Below, piece by piece: positions 34,263 to 46,226 of a stretch of DNA of 64,000 nt. The DNA lies in contig NC_081552.1 of assembly GCF_963082655.1 (NCBI RefSeq), positions 69,485,465 to 69,549,464 on the forward strand. The letters run 5' to 3'. The notes under the pieces are model-generated. The model was not told the DNA's origin. It did not search any database and saw only the letters and a list, made by a program, of their open reading frames with translations. Numbering within the stretch: position 1 is the stretch's first letter; every line of letters starts with the position of its first letter. The translations under genes and the position numbers were made by a program. The DNA is from Stomoxys calcitrans. Lineage: Eukaryota > Arthropoda > Insecta > Diptera > Muscidae.

Positions 34263-35135
34263 GAGCCTGCCAAAAATGTATACAAAATTATTTAAAGTAA
34301 AGGACATACTTTATTCTGCATACCAAACTTCTGTCAAACCAGCAAAAATTAAAGCTTGTAGAAACCGATCAAGGATAATCGAGAGACCGGTTTACAGTTT
34401 ATTGACTGATTTGGACCTTACTAAGCACAGTTTCTAAAATTCATAACAGAACACTACATGCAAAATTTCCGCCACATCGGACAAAAATTGCGGTTTGTAA
34501 GGGCTCAAGAAGTCAAATCGGGAGATCGGTTTACATGGGAGTTATATCAGGTTATAGACCGATTGGGGCCGTACTTAACACAGTTATTAAAAATCATAAC
34601 AGAACACCGCATGCAAAATATCAGCCAAATCGGACAAAACTTGCGGCTTTAGTGCTCAAGAAGTCAAATCGAGAGATCGGTTTATATGGGAGCTATATCA
34701 GGCTATAGACCAATTTGAAACGTACTTAACACAGTTATTGGAAGTCATTACAGAACACTATATGAAAAATTTTAGCCAAATGAGACAAAAATTGCGGCTT
34801 GGAAGGGCTCAAGAAGTCAAATCGGAACATCGGTTTATATGGGAGCTATATCAGGTTATAGACCGATTTGGACTATACTTGAAACAGTTGTTTGAAGTCA
34901 TATCTGAACACCATATACAAAATTTCAGTCAAATGCGACAAAAAATGCGGCTTCCAGGTACTCAAGAATTCAAATCGGGAGATAGGTTTATATAGGATCT
35001 ATATCGGGATCGACTTAGAATGTCGAGTTGATCTAGAATATATGTTCTTTGTGGGGTCTTAAACGAATATTTCGAGGTATTACAAACGGAATGACTAGAT
35101 TAGTATACCCCATCCTATGGTGGTGGGTATAAAAA
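34263..35135 (-). repeat. Family M3 repeat
   Basis: Modules with 'atcggtttatatgggagctatatcaggttatagaccgattt' recur with 'gctcaag' at 34503, 34654 and 34807 and 'ctcaag' at 34961, spacing 151-153 bp. It ends TATGGTGGTGGGTATAAAAA. The start shares a long stretch with 45815-45930. There is no GTCY block, unlike M1. Confidence 0.78.
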
Positions 35136-35385
35136 GGAATATAATTTGTTATAAACATGATTTATAGTTAAAGAAAAACTAGTTGAAACCCCGAAAAACT
35201 TGTCCTATGTATGAAGAATATAAGGTACTGACAAGATAAGGAAACTTTGTATATTTGTCACAAATTCTTGCAAAAATGTACACCAAAAGGTATGTACTTT
35301 TATCGGAAACAAAGTCCAACATTTTCTAGAATTGAAAATTTCCTTACTGTGAAACGATTTATTTTTTTCGCGTAGTAAACGAGGT
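35136..35385. other. No gene seen
   Basis: AT-rich sequence; the short frames have no support. Confidence 0.5.
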
Positions 35386-36410
35386 TTATTCATTTAGTTC
35401 TTCTTGTATCACATCGGAATACTCATTTCCGACCCTACAAAGTATATATATTCTGGATCATCGTAAAATTCTAAGATGATTTAACGATTTCTGTGTGTCT
35501 GTCCGTCTGTGTGTCCGTGTTTCGTAATCACGCTACAGCCTTCAAATATTTAGCTAAAGTTTGGCACAGATGCATATTTAGCCTATATGCAGGTTAAGTT
35601 CTTGAACGAGCAAAATTGGATCATATTTAGATATCTGTGGAAATATGACAAAACCACAAGAGTCGAGTTGTCATATTGCCAAACATTTAAAATAGCCTAC
35701 AAAACTTTTTGTTTATGAATTTAGACAAATATTAAAAGAACGATAGTAATGTTAGCTATTTTAAATGTTTTGGGGCAATATGACAACTCGAGTTGTGGTG
35801 TTTTGCCTTGTTTCCACAGATAAAGCTACCATATAGACCCATCTCCCAGTTGAGGGTCTTAAGCCCGTAAAAGCTGAATTTATTATCCAGTATCGTTGAA
35901 ATTATAAACAGCGAGTTGTATTAAGGCCTCCGATATCGGAATGATCCGAATATGATCCGCATCGGTCCGTTATTCGATAAAGCTGCCATTTGGACCGATC
36001 TGAAAATTAAGGGTCTTAAACCCATAAAAGCCCCATTTATTACCCGATTTCGCTGAAACTTGGAACAATGAGTTATACTAGGCCCCTCGATGGCCAACCT
36101 GGACAGAGTCCAGATCGGACCATATTTAGATATAGCTGCCTTATAAACCGATCAGCGGCATTAGGGTTTTAAGCCCATAAAAGCCTTATTTGCTATCCGA
36201 TTTCACTGATATTTGAAACAGTGAGTTGCACTAGGCCTCTCATTGTCCGAAATGAGCATAGTCCACATCGGACCAAATTTGAATATATCTCCCATATAGA
36301 CTGGTCTACCCATTTAGGGTCTTAAGCCCATAAAAAGACGTATTTTCCTATTTTGGTAAAAATTAGAGCAGTGAGTTGAACAAAAATTTACGTTGTGTGA
36401 ACCAAATCTT
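35386..36410 (+). repeat. Family M2-like repeat, old copy, left part
   Basis: A degenerate 5' core (CAAAGTATATATATTCTGG), GTCC/GTGT microsatellite and modules. It is interrupted by a MITE at 35634-35820 and by family C from 36411. Its 3' end resumes at 39259. Confidence 0.75.
35634..35820. mobile_element. 187-bp MITE with TA duplication
   Basis: It starts TCTGTGGAAA and ends TTTCCACAGA, with long inverted arms (AATATGACAACTCGAGTTG type). It is flanked by TA (35632-35633 and 35821-35822). Removing it restores the M2 phrase 'tttagatatagctacc', so the site is a clear insertion. The TA target suggests the Tc1/mariner superfamily. Confidence 0.85.
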
Positions 36411-36671
36411 ATATATAAAAATCAATTTGTGTTTGCTTGTATGTTTGTGTGTTCCTTATAGACTCAGAAACGGCTGAACCGATTTTCTTGAAATTTTCAC
36501 AGATGGTACATAATGATCCCGTGGTGAAAATAGGGTACTACATTTTTTATATTTGAAGGGGGGGGGCGGACCTTCCCCCTTACCCTAATGTTCACAAACG
36601 CCAGATCTCGGAGATGGGTGGTGCGTTTTAGGCGAAATTTTGTGTGCTCTCATATAGTACCCTAAAAATAA
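36411..36671 (-). repeat. Family C repeat, tail segment
   Basis: It starts TATATAAAAATCAATTTGTG, includes GACTCAGAAACGGCTGAACC and is cut after CCCTAAAAATA by an M1 insertion. It continues at 37681. Confidence 0.82.
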
Positions 36672-37680
36672 CAAGAAAAAGCGTGCTAAGTTCGGCCGGG
36701 CCGAATCTTATATACCCTCCACCATGGATCGCATTTGTCGAGTTCTTTTCCCGGCATCTCTTATTAGGCAAAAAAATGATATAAGAAAAGATTTGCTCTG
36801 CCAATAGAGCGATATCAAGATATGGTCCGCTTTGAACCACAATTAAATTATATGTTGGAGACCTGTGTAAAATGTCAGCCAATTCGAATAAGAATTGCGC
36901 CCTTTTTGGCCTCAAGAAGTAAAATAGAGAGATCGATTTATATGGGAGATGTATCGGGCTATAGACCGATTCAGACCATAATAAACACGTATGTTAATAG
37001 TCATGAGAGAATCCGTCGTACAAAATTTCAGGCAAATCGGATAATAATTGCGACCTCTAGAGGCTCAAGAAGTCAAGATCCCAGATCGGTTTATATGGCG
37101 GATATATCGGGTTATGAACCGACTTGTACCTTATTTGACATAGTTGTTGTAAGTAACAATGAAAAACGTCCTGAAAATTTCAGCCAAATCGGATAGGAAT
37201 TGCGCCCTCTAGAAGCTCAAGAAGTCAAGTCCCCAGATCTGTTTATATGGCAGCTATATCCGGTTATAGACCGATTTGAACCAAACTTGGCACAGTTGTT
37301 GGATATCATAACAAACCACGTCGTGCACAATTTCATTCCAATCGGATAAGAATTGCTCAAGAAGTCAAGACCCCAGATCGGTTTATATGGCAGCTATATC
37401 AAAACATGGACCGATATGGCCCATTTAGAATACCAACCGACCTACACTAATAAGAAGTATTTGTGCAAAATTTCAAGCGGCTAGCTTTACTCCGTCGGAA
37501 GTTAGCGTGCTTTCGACAGACAGATGGACGGACAGACGGACGGACATGGCTAGATCGACTTAAAATTTCACGAAGATCAAGAAAATATATACTTTATGGG
37601 GTCTCAGACGAATATTTCGAGTAGTTAAAATCAGAATGACGAAATTAGTATACCCCCCATCCTATGGTGGAGGGTATAAA
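36672..37680 (-). repeat. Family M1 repeat nested in family C
   Basis: It runs from ACAAGAAAAAGCGTGCTAAG with the GGCCGGGCC palindrome to GGTGGAGGGTATAAA. Removal restores the usual family C phrase 'accctaaaaataaaaatttggt', so it entered an A/T run without an obvious duplication. Confidence 0.85.
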
Positions 37681-39258
37681 AATTTGGTGTCCAAATTTCG
37701 GATAGGGTACCTAGGGGGGCCTCCCACCCTAAAACCTACCAAACATATATTTACACCAATCACGACAATATGGGACTCAAATGAAAGGTATTTAGGATAA
37801 GAAAACGTATCTGATATCCATTTGTCGAATCAAGTGCTAGGGGGGCCACCTCAACCCCCAAAACACCCCTAAATCGGACATATTTACCGACCATGACAAT
37901 ATGGAACTCAAAAAAAAGGTATTTGCGAGAAGAATACGAATCTGATATCCAAATGTGGGACCACGTTTCTTGGGATCCACCCCTCCCCCAAAACAAACCC
38001 CCAAACAGGACTTATTTACTGACCATGGGAATATGGGGTTTAAATAAAAGGTATTTGAGTGCAGAATTAGAATCTGATATCCAAATATGAGACCAAGTGT
38101 TTGGGGGGCCGCCTCTCCCCAAAAACCTCCCCCAAAGGGGACACATTTACACACATAGCCACATGGGGCTCAAATGAAAGGTATTTGGGAGTAAAGCACA
38201 AATCTGATATGAATATCGGGAAAAGTGTCTATGGGGCCACCCCACCCCCACAACACCACCCAAATAGGTGATTTTCTGACTTTTGCAATATGAGGCTCAA
38301 ATAAGAGGGTTTTTAAAGTGGAACTCGAATTCGATATATATTTTCAAGGCCAACTCACTGAGGGGCCACCCATCCCCCAAAACACACCCCAAGCCGGTCA
38401 TGTTTGCCTAATATGGAAATATGGAGCTCAAATTAAAGGTATGTGGGAGTAGACCACGTATCTGAAATCAACATTAGGGACCAACTGTCTAGGGGATGTC
38501 CCACCACCATAACAACCCCCAAATAGGACATATTTGCTCACCAAGACAATTTGGGTCGTAAAGAAAGTGGAACTAATTATTTATAGTTTTTAGGGCCAAT
38601 ACCCCAAACCGGACATATTTGCTATCTTTTGCAATAAGGAGTTTAAATACCCATTTTCGGGACCAATTTTCTGGGGGTCTACCCCTTTCCCAAAATACCC
38701 CACACACAGCAATTTTTTAGTGACCATCGCAATATGGGGCTCAAATAAAGGTATTTGGGAGTAGAATACGAATTTGATATCCAAATGTAAGACCATGTAT
38801 TTAGGGCATCTCCCCATCACCAAAACACCCCCAAAGGGAAAAAAATTTTCGACCATGCCAATATGTGCCTCATATGAAAGGTATTTGAGATTAGACAACT
38901 AATTTGATAACCTATTTTATTGCCATGTGTTTGGGGGACGCCTCATCCTGTAAACTCCTCTTAAGCCAATGGCAATATGGAGTTTAAATAAATGGTTTTT
39001 GAGAGAAGTGCACGATGCTGATATTTTTTACCTTTCATCTTACACCTTTCATCTAAACTTAAATTCGTAGACTAATAAAGAGCATATGGGATTCAGATAA
39101 AGGCACTTATATTGTTAAACTGTTAGTCAAGCGATATAATATTTTCGTAGCATGGCATTTCACTAAAAAAATTTTAATTGTCGAAAATAAATATTCCAAG
39201 GAAACTTTTGTTTCATATAAAGTAAAAGAAGGCGCAGCGGAGCGGGCCCGCGTCAGCT
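37681..39258 (-). repeat. Family C repeat, body
   Basis: Modules at about 130-bp spacing end in GCGGAGCGGGCCCGCGTCAGCTAGT. It is inserted in the old M2-like repeat 35386-39640. Confidence 0.82.
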
Positions 39259-39640
39259 AGTTTAATATAAATTTGGAACATGGATTTACACAGTCCATGT
39301 TAATGCAGCACCCGTCCACCTTAATACAACACCCAATATCCGAACCGCTTATGGTTCATATCAGACCATATTTGGATATAGCTGCCGCATGGGCCGATTG
39401 GCAGATCAGGGATTTTAAGCCATAAAATCGCCATTTATTGCTTGATTTCCTTACAATTTTGAACAGCGACTTTTATAAACTTCTCGGTACCTGAGCCGAA
39501 TATGATCCAAATCTGCCCATACTTGGATAGTGATATAGATTTAGTTGGTTTATAATAATATAGGATATTAAATTTATCCATAGTGGTGTGTATCCAAAGT
39601 TCGGCAGGGCCCAACTTAATGCGTTTTTACTTTTTTTAAA
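39259..39640 (+). repeat. Family M2-like repeat, old copy, right part
   Basis: Modules and a decayed 3' end (GTGGTGTGTATCCAAAGTTC, GGCAGGGCCC, TGCGTTTTTACTTT) that completes 35386-36410. Confidence 0.72.
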
Positions 39641-39649
39641 TTTGGTTAA

Positions 39650-40078
39650 GAATTCTTTGCGGTACGAGTATGCTTAAATCAGAGATGATCTATTTTTATA
39701 GGACACGTATGCAGACCATACTTGGTCTTAGGGGAAATTTTGCAAAATTTCACCCAAATCGGATAAGATTTGCGCCCTCTAGAGGCTCAAGAAGAACAGT
39801 CCGGAGGTCGGTTTGTATATATATAAACGGTTATAAATATATAAACTATTATGGACCTATACTTTACAAAAATGTTGGAAGTCATAAACTAAACTGCATT
39901 AGCAAAATTTCAGATTAATCTTATAAGAATTTCACACTCTAGAGGCTCAAGAAATTCATTCGTGAGATCGCTTCATATGGGGGCTTTATAAGGATATAAC
40001 CCGATATAGACGAGGATCAAGGATACATGTAATAGGAGTTGAATATTGTTTGATGTTGTAAACGTAATGACAAAATAA
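39650..40078 (-). repeat. Family M1-like modules, degenerate
   Basis: Two or three diverged modules with 'gcgccctctagaggctcaagaag' and no clear terminus on either side. Confidence 0.65.
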
Positions 40079-40080
40079 TA

Positions 40081-40677
40081 AAGGGTGATTTTTTTGAGGT
40101 TAGGATTTTCATGCATTAGTATTTGACAGATCACGTGGGATTTCAGACATGGTGTCAAAGAGAAAGATGCTCAGTATGCTTTGACATTTCATCATGAATA
40201 GACTTACTAACGAGCAACGCTTGCAAATCATTGAATTTTATTACCAAAATCAGTGTTCGGTTCGAAATGTGTTCATTCACCGTTCAGCGATGAGGCTCAT
40301 TTCTGGTTGAATGGCTACGTAAATAAACAAAATTGCCGCATTTGGAGTGAAGAGCAACCAGAAGCCGTTCAAGAACTGCCCATGCATCCCGAAAAATGCA
40401 CTGTTTGGTGTGATTTGTACGCTGGTGGAATCATTGGACCGTATTTTTTCAAAGATGCTGTTGGACGCAACGTTACGGTGAATGAACACATTTCGAACCG
40501 AACACTGATTTTGGTAATAAAATTCAATGATTTGCAAGCGTTGCTCGTTAGTAAGTCTATTCATGATGAAATGTCAAAGCATACTGAGCATCTTTCTCTT
40601 TGACACCATGTCTGAAATCCCACGTGATCTGTCAAATACTAATGCATGAAAATCCTAACCTCAAAAAAATCACCCTT
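40081..40677. mobile_element. 597-bp mariner internal-deletion derivative (copy 2)
   Basis: The same length and structure as 15779-16375, flanked by TA (40079-40080 and 40678-40679). The remaining transposase core (SDEAHFWLNGYVNKQNC to GRNVTVN) reads on the plus strand (about 40276-40487). Only two residues differ from copy 1 in that core. The frame continuing past VTVN (EHISNRTL and on) is antisense arm, not transposase. Confidence 0.92.
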
Positions 40678-40916
40678 TATATAGCTTCATAGGGCCCGGT
40701 GTATATTAGAAAGAAATTTAAAAATAAATAGTCAATTTAAAAATTGCCGGAGCAGAGCGAAAACTTCTTGCCGGAGCGAAGAGGAAAAAAGTACCCACTC
40801 CGGATCTCTGATTGCAGTATGAACAAAATGGGCAATGGTTTGCCATTGTGACATTGTGCCGCTATAAAGTGTGCGCTTTTCAAGCTTATTTTTATATAGT
40901 TCGGACCAGTGTTGCC
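40678..40916. other. No gene seen
   Basis: It contains the short direct repeat GCCGGAGC(A/G)(A/G)AG at about 40745 and 40772. No protein or known repeat was recognised. Confidence 0.5.
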
Positions 40917-42581
40917 ACTTAAGGAAATTATTTCCTATCAAAATTTAAGAAAAATTCTACCAGACTCGATCAAAACCTACCTAATGTTCTACAAGCCAAG
41001 AATGCGGCATATGTTTTTATATCCACTACCGAAGAGTTGGCCATTTTGTCGTTCCATTTGCAACACATCAAAATATACATTTTAAACTCTATAAAGTATA
41101 TATCGATGGCTTAATATAAAAAGGACCCAAATCAATATCTTCCAAATTGAGGTTTTTTGTTTATTCTAGAAGACAAATGTCGGACGCACCTGCCCTCAAA
41201 ATTTCAGATGGATACTATTACAAATAACGTCCTCCGAGGCGTCGATCTCATGACACCACCGACAGATGTTATCATTTCTGTCCTGTTATAATTCCGATAA
41301 TCACATTCAGATGTGCCTTTTCAATTGACAAGAAACTATCTATGTTCGATTGCGTGCGTTCGTCCCACAGAAGCTTTGTTTGTTCATATCCGGCTGTTGA
41401 ATTCTAGCGATTTAACCATGTATCCTTATAAGGCTTCTTAGTTCCATACAAAATTTTCGATAATGGTGGGTATACATCCAATATTGATACAAGAGCAAGA
41501 CTTGCACCCGATCTCGCAAGCATGTTCGCCTTCCATTTCCTATGATATCCTTATATCCGGGAACTCAGCATAAAGCCAGATTATGTATCCTCTGAAGACA
41601 ATTTATAAACTTTCGACAACGACCCAAAACTTTAGATCGAATACTCCTGCCGACTAAAGCTTTCAATGCTTCTTGACTATCGCTGCAGATAAAGATGTTA
41701 GATCGATCCATACCTCTGGATAGCACAATCTCTGCCGCCCTAGTTATCGCAAAGACCTCTGCCTGGAAAATGCTGCAGTCATCACGCATTCTGTCGGAGT
41801 CGGTATTCTGTCGGAGTCGGTATCCTTCAATTTGCTGTCCAGTATACGGGTATGGCTTACTGGAGTTTTCCAAAGCAGGTCAAGCTGTAATAGTCTAAAC
41901 AGAGTCCTCTCTGGCGACTCCTTTATAAACAAATCGATCGGCTGAATTCCCATCATAACATCTGCCCATAGCCGCTATTAATCCTGTCTAGATCGCGGAT
42001 ATGTGTCCCTTTATACGTCATCGGGCACCAAACATGACACCTATACGTCGCCGAGTACAGCCAGTGCATCAACCTAGGTCGTTGACCCCACTTACTACCT
42101 ATAAGCTTCTGACAGGAGTAACGAGCCGCAAATGCCTTCTTTACCTGAGAGGCTCTGTTCAAGTTCCAGTCCAATTTACTGTCAAGAATTAAGCCAAGAA
42201 ACTTAGCCGATTTAGTCAACTAATAAATTACACCCTGCAACGTGGGTAGTTCGAACAACAGAATCTTTAACTTCCTTCTAAACAAGTCCAGTTCCGTCTT
42301 CCTGGGATTCACCCTTAACCCACAATTCCGACGCAGTGAGACTTCTTGTAACAGTATTTTGCAACCCCGACATCTTCGGTTTTATTTTGCTCCCTTAACG
42401 AATACACAGAAACGACAAGAAGTGAAACAATTTGAGGTTGTCGCCTGCAATTTTATTAATAATTAACTTTGTTTCGCATATGTTGAAAACACCTACCAAA
42501 AATTAAGGTAATCCTGCCAACCTACCAAGGGAATAAAATCCTACCAATTTTGGTAGGAACCTGCCAGAAACGGCAACTCTG
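40917..42581. mobile_element. hAT-like element with 8-bp duplication
   Basis: The left end is CAGTGTTGCCACTTAAGG and the right end is CGGCAACTCTG. It is flanked by GTTCGGAC (40909-40916) and GTTCGGAT (42582-42589), matching at 7 of 8. The ends fit the CAG...CTG pattern and duplication length of hAT elements. It has no transposase. It contains an M2 5' fragment (about 41016-41110) and a LINE fragment, so it is composite. Confidence 0.72.
41490..42420 (-). pseudogene. LINE fragment: RT thumb to RNase H
   Basis: On the minus strand the sequence reads LRVNPRKTELDLFRRK, then SAKFLGLILDSKLDWN (the usual post-polymerase phrase of R1/I/LOA-type LINEs), YSATYRCHVWCP, IDLFIKESPERTLFRLL, and the RNase H part CSIFQAEVFAITRAAEIVL and FICSDSQEALKAL. 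Frames change several times and both ends are missing. The RNase H domain separates it from the Jockey-like LINE at 20446-25379. Confidence 0.82.
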
Positions 42582-42671
42582 GTTCGGATATTCTAGATGC
42601 AGATTCACAAGTCATGGTCGTTTAATCATTTGCAGGGGATCATCAACATTAGCGGCAACTGACTAATGATT

Positions 42672-43258
42672 TTTCCCTCCACCATAGGATTGAGGGTATA
42701 CTAATTTCGTCATTCTGTTTGTAACTACTCGAAATATTCGTCTGAGACCCCATAAAGTATATATATTCTTGATCGTCATGATATTTTATGTCGATCTAGC
42801 CATGTCTGTCCGTCGGTCCGTCTGTCTGTCGAAAGCACGCTAACATCCGAAGAAGTAAAGCTAGCCACTTGAAATTTTGCACAAATACTTCTTATTAGTG
42901 TAGGTCGGTTGGGATTGTAAATGGGCTATATCTGTCCATGCCATATAAACCGATCTTGGGTCTTGACTTCTTGAGCCTCTAGAGTGCGCAATTCTTATCC
43001 ACATGGAATGAAATTTTGCACGACGTGTTTTGCTATGATATCCAACAACTGTGCCATGTATGGTTCAAATCGGTACACATTCCTGTTTATTATGTCTGAA
43101 TCGGTCTATAGCCCGATACAGCTCCCATATAAATCGATCTCTCTATTTAACTTCTAGGCCCGCAGCGGGCGCAATTCTTATTCGAATTGGCTGACATTTT
43201 ACACTGGTCTCCAATATATAATTTAATTGTGGTCCAAACCGGACCATATCTTGATTAC
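42672..43258 (+). repeat. Family M1 repeat, 3' truncated
   Basis: It starts TTTTTCCCTCCACCATAGG, then core, microsatellite (42806-42832) and modules. It stops at 'ggaccatatcttgat' without the palindromic 3' end. Confidence 0.8.
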
Positions 43259-43975
43259 GAAGCTGAAACAAGAAAGCTACAAAGTGCGACAAATTGTTAT
43301 TAATTTTGTAAAAAAATAGTTTGTAATTTAAAGCATACTTTTGGGATCATAATAACAATGCAAATTCAGGGTAAGCACTTTTCCAATATCATAATTGATG
43401 AAAATACCTAATCAATATTCATTACGCTATGTTGCTGATTTTTTTGGCTACAGTTTAACCTTGTTTATCCGGGCCTCTATTAACCGGTTACCCCTGTTAA
43501 CCGGCATGCTGCGCTTTTGGTTTTGTAATGTTAACCGTGATTTACCTCTATTATCCGTGCTCTAAAAATGCTACCTCTATTAACCGTGTACAATTCTGGC
43601 ATTCCCTTTCTTATTTTGAGTTAAAGTTGAGTATTTGTTCCAAAATGTAAGAGAACGTAACGTTCATTCGATACAGCAAAAATTAGAACTGAATGAAGAT
43701 CACAGTAATTCACATCTCCGTTGGCCTGTTATCAGAAAAATATGATCAAGGCGATCAAACTTAAAGGGATTTAATAAAAAAGAAGACAATAATTTTTAAA
43801 TACGCCTCTGGAAATTGTATAAAACATTTGCTTTGATAAGGAGTGCAAACCGCTTTTGCTTCTAGATATATATAAGCAGTGATACCTGAAAAAGTTATTG
43901 TAACATTTCTTCCATATGCTTAATTCAGCCTATCCTAGCCTAACTTAAAATTTGGCACGGACATTTTCAACGCAT
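43259..43975. other. Possible pogo/Tigger-type transposon end
   Basis: At 43450-43595 the phrases CAGTTTAACCTTGTTTATCC, CCTCTATTAACCGG and CCTGTTAACCGG resemble pogo/Tigger terminal repeats (CAG...CCTCTATTAACCGG). I found no matching opposite end or transposase. The rest of the segment is AT-rich without features. Confidence 0.35.
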
Positions 43976-44325
43976 GACAAAAGTAAATTCTATATGGGCT
44001 TCAGACCCTTTATCGGCAGATCGGTCTATATAGCAGCTGTAGCCAAATATGGTTTGATTTGGCACGTTCAAGAACTTAACCAGCGTCCATCAAAAATACG
44101 CATCTGTGCCAAATTTTAGCTCAATATCTTATTTTTTGAAGGCTGTAGAGTGATTTCAACAGACGGAAGGACAGACGCGAACATCGTTAAATTGTCATAG
44201 AATTTTACGACGATTCGAAATATATATGTATATACTTTGTAGGGTTGGAAATTGATATTTCGATGTGCTGCAAACGAAATGACAAAATAAATATACCCCC
44301 TATCCTATGATGGTGGGTATAAAAG
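43976..44325 (-). repeat. Family M2 repeat, 5' part
   Basis: One or two modules (CAGATCGGTCTATATAGCAG), a short microsatellite and the terminus TGATGGTGGGTATAAAAG. Confidence 0.75.
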
Positions 44326-44393
44326 TATTTTGTGGCTTGGGTTTTTCATGGGTCAAATAGGTAAATGTTAATGGGTCATATATGTAGAGACTT

Positions 44394-45628
44394 GTTATAC
44401 CCATCACCGAAGGTATATTCATTTTGTCATTCCGTTTGCGACATATCGAAATATCCATTTCCGACCCTATAAAGTATATATATTCTTGATCAACGTAAAA
44501 TTCTAAGACGATCTAGACGTGTCCGTCCGTCTGTCTGTTGAAATCAAGCTACAGTTAAGCTACAAAAAAGAGATATTGAGCTGAAACCTTGCACAGATTC
44601 TTTTTTTGTCCATAAGCAGGTTAAGTTCGAAGATGGGCTATATCGGACTATATCTTGATATAGCCCCTATATAGACCGATCCGCCGATTTATGGTCTTAG
44701 ACCTATAAAAGCTACCTTTTTATCCAATTTCGCTGAATTTTGGGACAGTGAGTTCTGTTAGGGCACTCGACATCCTTCGTTAGTTTGGCTCAGATCGGTC
44801 CAGATTTGGATAGGAGGATCGGTCTATATGGCTATAGACCGATCCTCCGATTTGGGGTCTTAGGCCCATAAAAGCCACATTTATTATCCGATTTTCCTGA
44901 AATTTGGGACAGTGAGTTCTGTTAGGCCACTCGACATCCTTCGTTAGTTTGGCCCAGATCGGTCCAGATTTGGATATAGCTGCCATATAGGCCGATCCTC
45001 CGATTTAGGGATTTGGGGCCATAAAAGGCGCATTTTTTGCCCGATTTTGCGGAAATTTGATCAGATCGGTCCAGTGAGTTGCGTTACGCTCTTCAACGTC
45101 CTTCGTCAATTTGGCGCAGATCGGCCCTGATTTGGATATAGCTGCCATATAGACCGATCTCTCGGTTTTAAGTTTTGGGTCCATAAAAAGCGCATTTATT
45201 GTCCGATTTCGCCGAGATTTGGGACAGTTCGTTGTGTTGGGTTCTTCGACGTCCTTCTTCAATTTGGCAAAGCTCAGATCGGTACAGATTTGAATATAGC
45301 TGCCATATAGACCGATCTCTCGATTTGAGGTTTTGGCCCATAAAAGGCGCATTTATTGTCCGATTTCGCCGAGATTTGGGACAGTTCGTTGTGTTAGGCT
45401 TTTCGACATCCGTGTCGCATAAGTCGCAGTTGGTTTATTTTTAGTTATACCTTCTAAAAAGACCCATATTTTGTTATACCCGATTGAACAAATGACTACC
45501 GATTACTGCTATGGGACATAAGGTATGCAATTTACACCGGATTTTGGTGAAAGGTGGTTTACATATATACCAGAGGTGGTGAGTATCCAAAGTTCGGCCT
45601 GGCCAAAATTAACGCCTTTTTACTTGTT
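44394..45628 (+). repeat. Family M2 repeat, complete
   Basis: From TTATACCCATCACCGAAGG through the core and modules to GGTGGTGAGTATCCAAAG, a decayed palindrome (GTTCGGCCTGGCCAAA) and CGCCTTTTTACTTGTT. A local inverted duplication of 'ggatcggtctatatgg' lies at 44814-44852. Confidence 0.83.
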
Positions 45629-45756
45629 TTATATTGTCGTTACACCACAGGCAACAAAATGAAAGCTGGCACATTAAAAATAAAGAGATAATTCGCTCAG
45701 TATTCGTTGACATTTGAGTGTGGTGCGAAACATTGAGTTAGTGATTTAAGAAAAAA

Positions 45757-46226
45757 AAAAAAAGTTAAAGCGTGTTAAGTTTGGGCGGGCCGAATCTTGG
45801 GAACCCACCATCATGGATTCTGCTAAAAATGTATACACAATAAATTTGTAGAATGGCATAATTTTATTCTACATACCAAACTTCTGTCAATCCAGCAAAA
45901 ATTAAAGCTTCTAAGAAACGAACAACGATAATCAATACGTCGCTTTACATGGTCGTAACAGAACACCGTATGCAAAATTTCAGCTTACTTGGACAAAAAT
46001 TGCGGCTTATAAGGACTCAAGAAGTCCAATCGAAAAATCGGTTTACATGGGAGCTATATTATGTTATAGACCGATTCGGACCTTACTTGGCACAGTTGTT
46101 GGAAGTCATAAAAGTCTGTATAATTTCAGCCAAATCGGACAAAAATTGCCGGTTCCAGGGGCTCAAGAAGTCAAATCGGGAGATCGGTTTACATGGGAGC
46201 TATATCTAAATCTGAACCGGTTGAAA
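45757..46226 (-). repeat. Family M3 repeat, 3' part
   Basis: It starts AAAGTTAAAGCGTGTTAAGT with a decayed palindrome (GGGCGGGCCGAA) and shares its opening with 34263-34400. It is cut at about 46226 by a different subfamily. Confidence 0.75.

Noticed and set aside
40253..40603. 116-aa frame as a small transposase gene
   Set aside because: Only the central part is transposase. Both ends are read from the inverted arms, and the catalytic domain is incomplete.
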